A stretch of 43,808 nucleotides of DNA, taken from NCBI GenBank assembly GCA_020437755.1, contig JAGQVX010000013.1, positions 1 to 43,808 of the forward strand, given 5' to 3'. Origin of the DNA: Flavobacteriales bacterium (GTDB taxonomy: Bacteria > Bacteroidota > Bacteroidia > Flavobacteriales_D > Sanyastnellaceae). Below, in pieces: positions 42,629 through 43,808 of this stretch (its first letter is position 1; the number at the start of each line of letters is the position of its first letter). The notes below the pieces were generated by a model. The model was not told the origin of the DNA. It made no database searches and saw only the letters and a program-made list of their open reading frames with translations. The translations under genes and the position numbers were made by a program.

Positions 42629-42685
42629 TTGTTGGGTATCTGATACGCAGCACTCAAGTGGACGAGTGATCCGATCTCTTCCAAA

Positions 42686-43808
42686 CTACATTATGGCAGA
42701 AAGAGTTGTGGTATCCAACACTTCGCCGCGATCGTTGAGCAGACGCACAACGTACATTCCCCTTGGCAGGTCTGCTATATCCAATCGGTGGAAGAACTCC
42801 CCATTCAACGCGGTTCCCATTTGCCGAATGGCTCTTTTCCCCAACGTATCATATAACTCGATTGAAATGGCTCCTGTGTATGACTCAAAGGTTGCTTGTA
42901 GATTGACATAGGTTCTTGCCGGACTGGGATAAACTGCCAGGACTGCGTTGTTTTCGCCGTGTATTTCGGAAACCGCAGCGTTCACATCGCCATTGGCAAG
43001 TGCGTATTCACCGAGGTACAAAATATCCAATTTCAAGCTGCCTGTTCCGGTGTTGATATTGCCGGCTACGAGGGTTTGATGGGGATAAACGGTCCACGGT
43101 TGAGAAGGATCCTCGCGGTAAATGAAAATAAGGTCCTCTTCCGTTTCAGAAACGAGTTCGTAGTCCAGATCGTATTCATCGACTCCACGATATGAAATAC
43201 GGCCTTCCAGTTCATATCCTTCGGGCAACACCCCGTCTATTCGCCAGTAATGACGAGAGTTGATTTCAAAAATGCCCGGTCCAAAATTGGATGCTTCAGG
43301 ACCCGCCCAGATATGCTCCACACGCACGATTCCGGAATCAGCGAGATTGTGCTGAATTAACCGAAAATCAACATGGTCGAGGTTTTGGTTGATGTTGTCG
43401 TCGGGATAGAGTGCCTTGTTGTGGTCCAATCGTGACTGATTGAGACGGTTTTGGCCGTTGAGGTAAGTCATTACGGGCTCGAAATCGGTTTGGACGGTCA
43501 CCACGCTGTACTCACCGCTAAGCATAACCTCCTCGTGGTGCATTTCCCAGTTTTGATCCATAAATGAAACATCAACCGGAACATTGGTATAGTACGAGGG
43601 ACACTCCCTGAGTAACTGGTGGATGTAAAGCGTATGGTCAAACGTGCCTCCGCCGGCGCTGGTTTGCACCGAGTCAATTACAAACACAGCAAATCCAGGC
43701 TTAAAAATCTGATCGTCGAAAAAGGAAGTAAGATCGTATCCTGATACATCGGTGAGGATATCCCTTAGTTCTTCAGCACTATACGAATTGTAAGCGTACT
43801 CATCCTGA
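42686..43808 (-). CDS. C-terminal part of a secreted M1-type metallopeptidase with T9SS type A domain, 5' end beyond window
   Basis: The minus frame is open from the right edge to the stop at 42686, about 374 codons, with no start within it. The first visible residues (LTDVSGYDLTSFFDDQIFKPGFAVF) resemble the helical C-terminal region of M1-family aminopeptidases, after the zinc site. A beta-rich region follows (about 45-270). The terminal type A sorting domain comprises AVYPSPARTYVNLQA, SIELYDTLGKRAI and LPRGMYVVRLLNDRG. Without the HExxH segment, which would lie outside the window, the peptidase call rests on the GYD...PGF pattern. Secretion by T9SS is well supported. Confidence 0.75.
   Translation of the reverse strand, partial: QDEYAYNSYSAEELRDILTDVSGYDLTSFFDDQIFKPGFAVFVIDSVQTSAGGGTFDHTLYIHQLLRECPSYYTNVPVDVSFMDQNWEMHHEEVMLSGEYSVVTVQTDFEPVMTYLNGQNRLNQSRLDHNKALYPDDNINQNLDHVDFRLIQHNLADSGIVRVEHIWAGPEASNFGPGIFEINSRHYWRIDGVLPEGYELEGRISYRGVDEYDLDYELVSETEEDLIFIYREDPSQPWTVYPHQTLVAGNINTGTGSLKLDILYLGEYALANGDVNAAVSEIHGENNAVLAVYPSPARTYVNLQATFESYTGAISIELYDTLGKRAIRQMGTALNGEFFHRLDIADLPRGMYVVRLLNDRGEVLDTTTLSAIM

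Overview
The window looks like chromosomal DNA of a Bacteroidota bacterium, most likely Flavobacteriales. Evidence: type IX secretion (T9SS) sorting domains of type A and of the CHU_C (type B) kind; a SusC/RagA-style TonB-dependent receptor; the lineage-typical families DUF4270, DUF4837 and DUF4175; promoters of the TTG/TAnnTTTG class; few Shine-Dalgarno sites; and gene orders common in this phylum (glmS, DUF4270, short starch-synthase-like protein, panC; and DUF4175, RsbW-like ATPase, ybeY, mnmG). Species cannot be named from the sequence alone. Base composition is near 50% GC by eye, apart from a more AT-rich toxin-like island near 41.9-42.6 kb.

Layout. 1-1236: 3' part of a secreted serine hydrolase (minus strand), running off the left edge. 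1637-4099: TonB-dependent receptor (plus). 4140-10078: a minus-strand operon of an exported MORN/YwqK-repeat protein, a soluble histidine kinase with about eight PAS domains, and a LytTR response regulator. 10079-10632: a regulatory-looking intergenic region. 10633-12662: rpiB and a secreted M28 peptidase. 12655-15634: TlpA-like lipoprotein and an ALDH7-type dehydrogenase, each minus. 15856-21997: DUF4175, RsbW-like, ybeY and mnmG, with a parS-type palindrome on each side of mnmG. 22180-29061: surface or secreted proteins (T9SS type A, endonuclease/phosphatase with TSP3 repeats, CHU_C) and one small PH-domain membrane protein. 29249-31665: membrane proteins (unknown, DUF502, EamA). 31881-33582: a lipoprotein and an outer-membrane barrel in one operon. 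33804-38875: glmS, DUF4270, starch-synthase-like and the divergent panC. 38972-41765: tatA, LysM lytic transglycosylase and DUF4837 lipoprotein. 41887-42628: zeta-toxin-like kinase with a small partner. 42686-43808: C-terminal part of a secreted M1-type peptidase, running off the right edge.

The most notable signals lie in the DNA itself. Two 16-bp ParB-binding (parS) palindromes bracket mnmG and suggest an origin-proximal centromere. A 14-16 nt motif, GSCATNCGSCAAATG, recurs ten times on both strands, in genes in several reading frames and between genes, with correlated C/G swaps; it is far more frequent than chance. Two copies form an inverted repeat, as DNA-uptake sequences do in other phyla. 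A 9-bp direct repeat with exact 20-bp period lies upstream of the kinase/LytTR operon.
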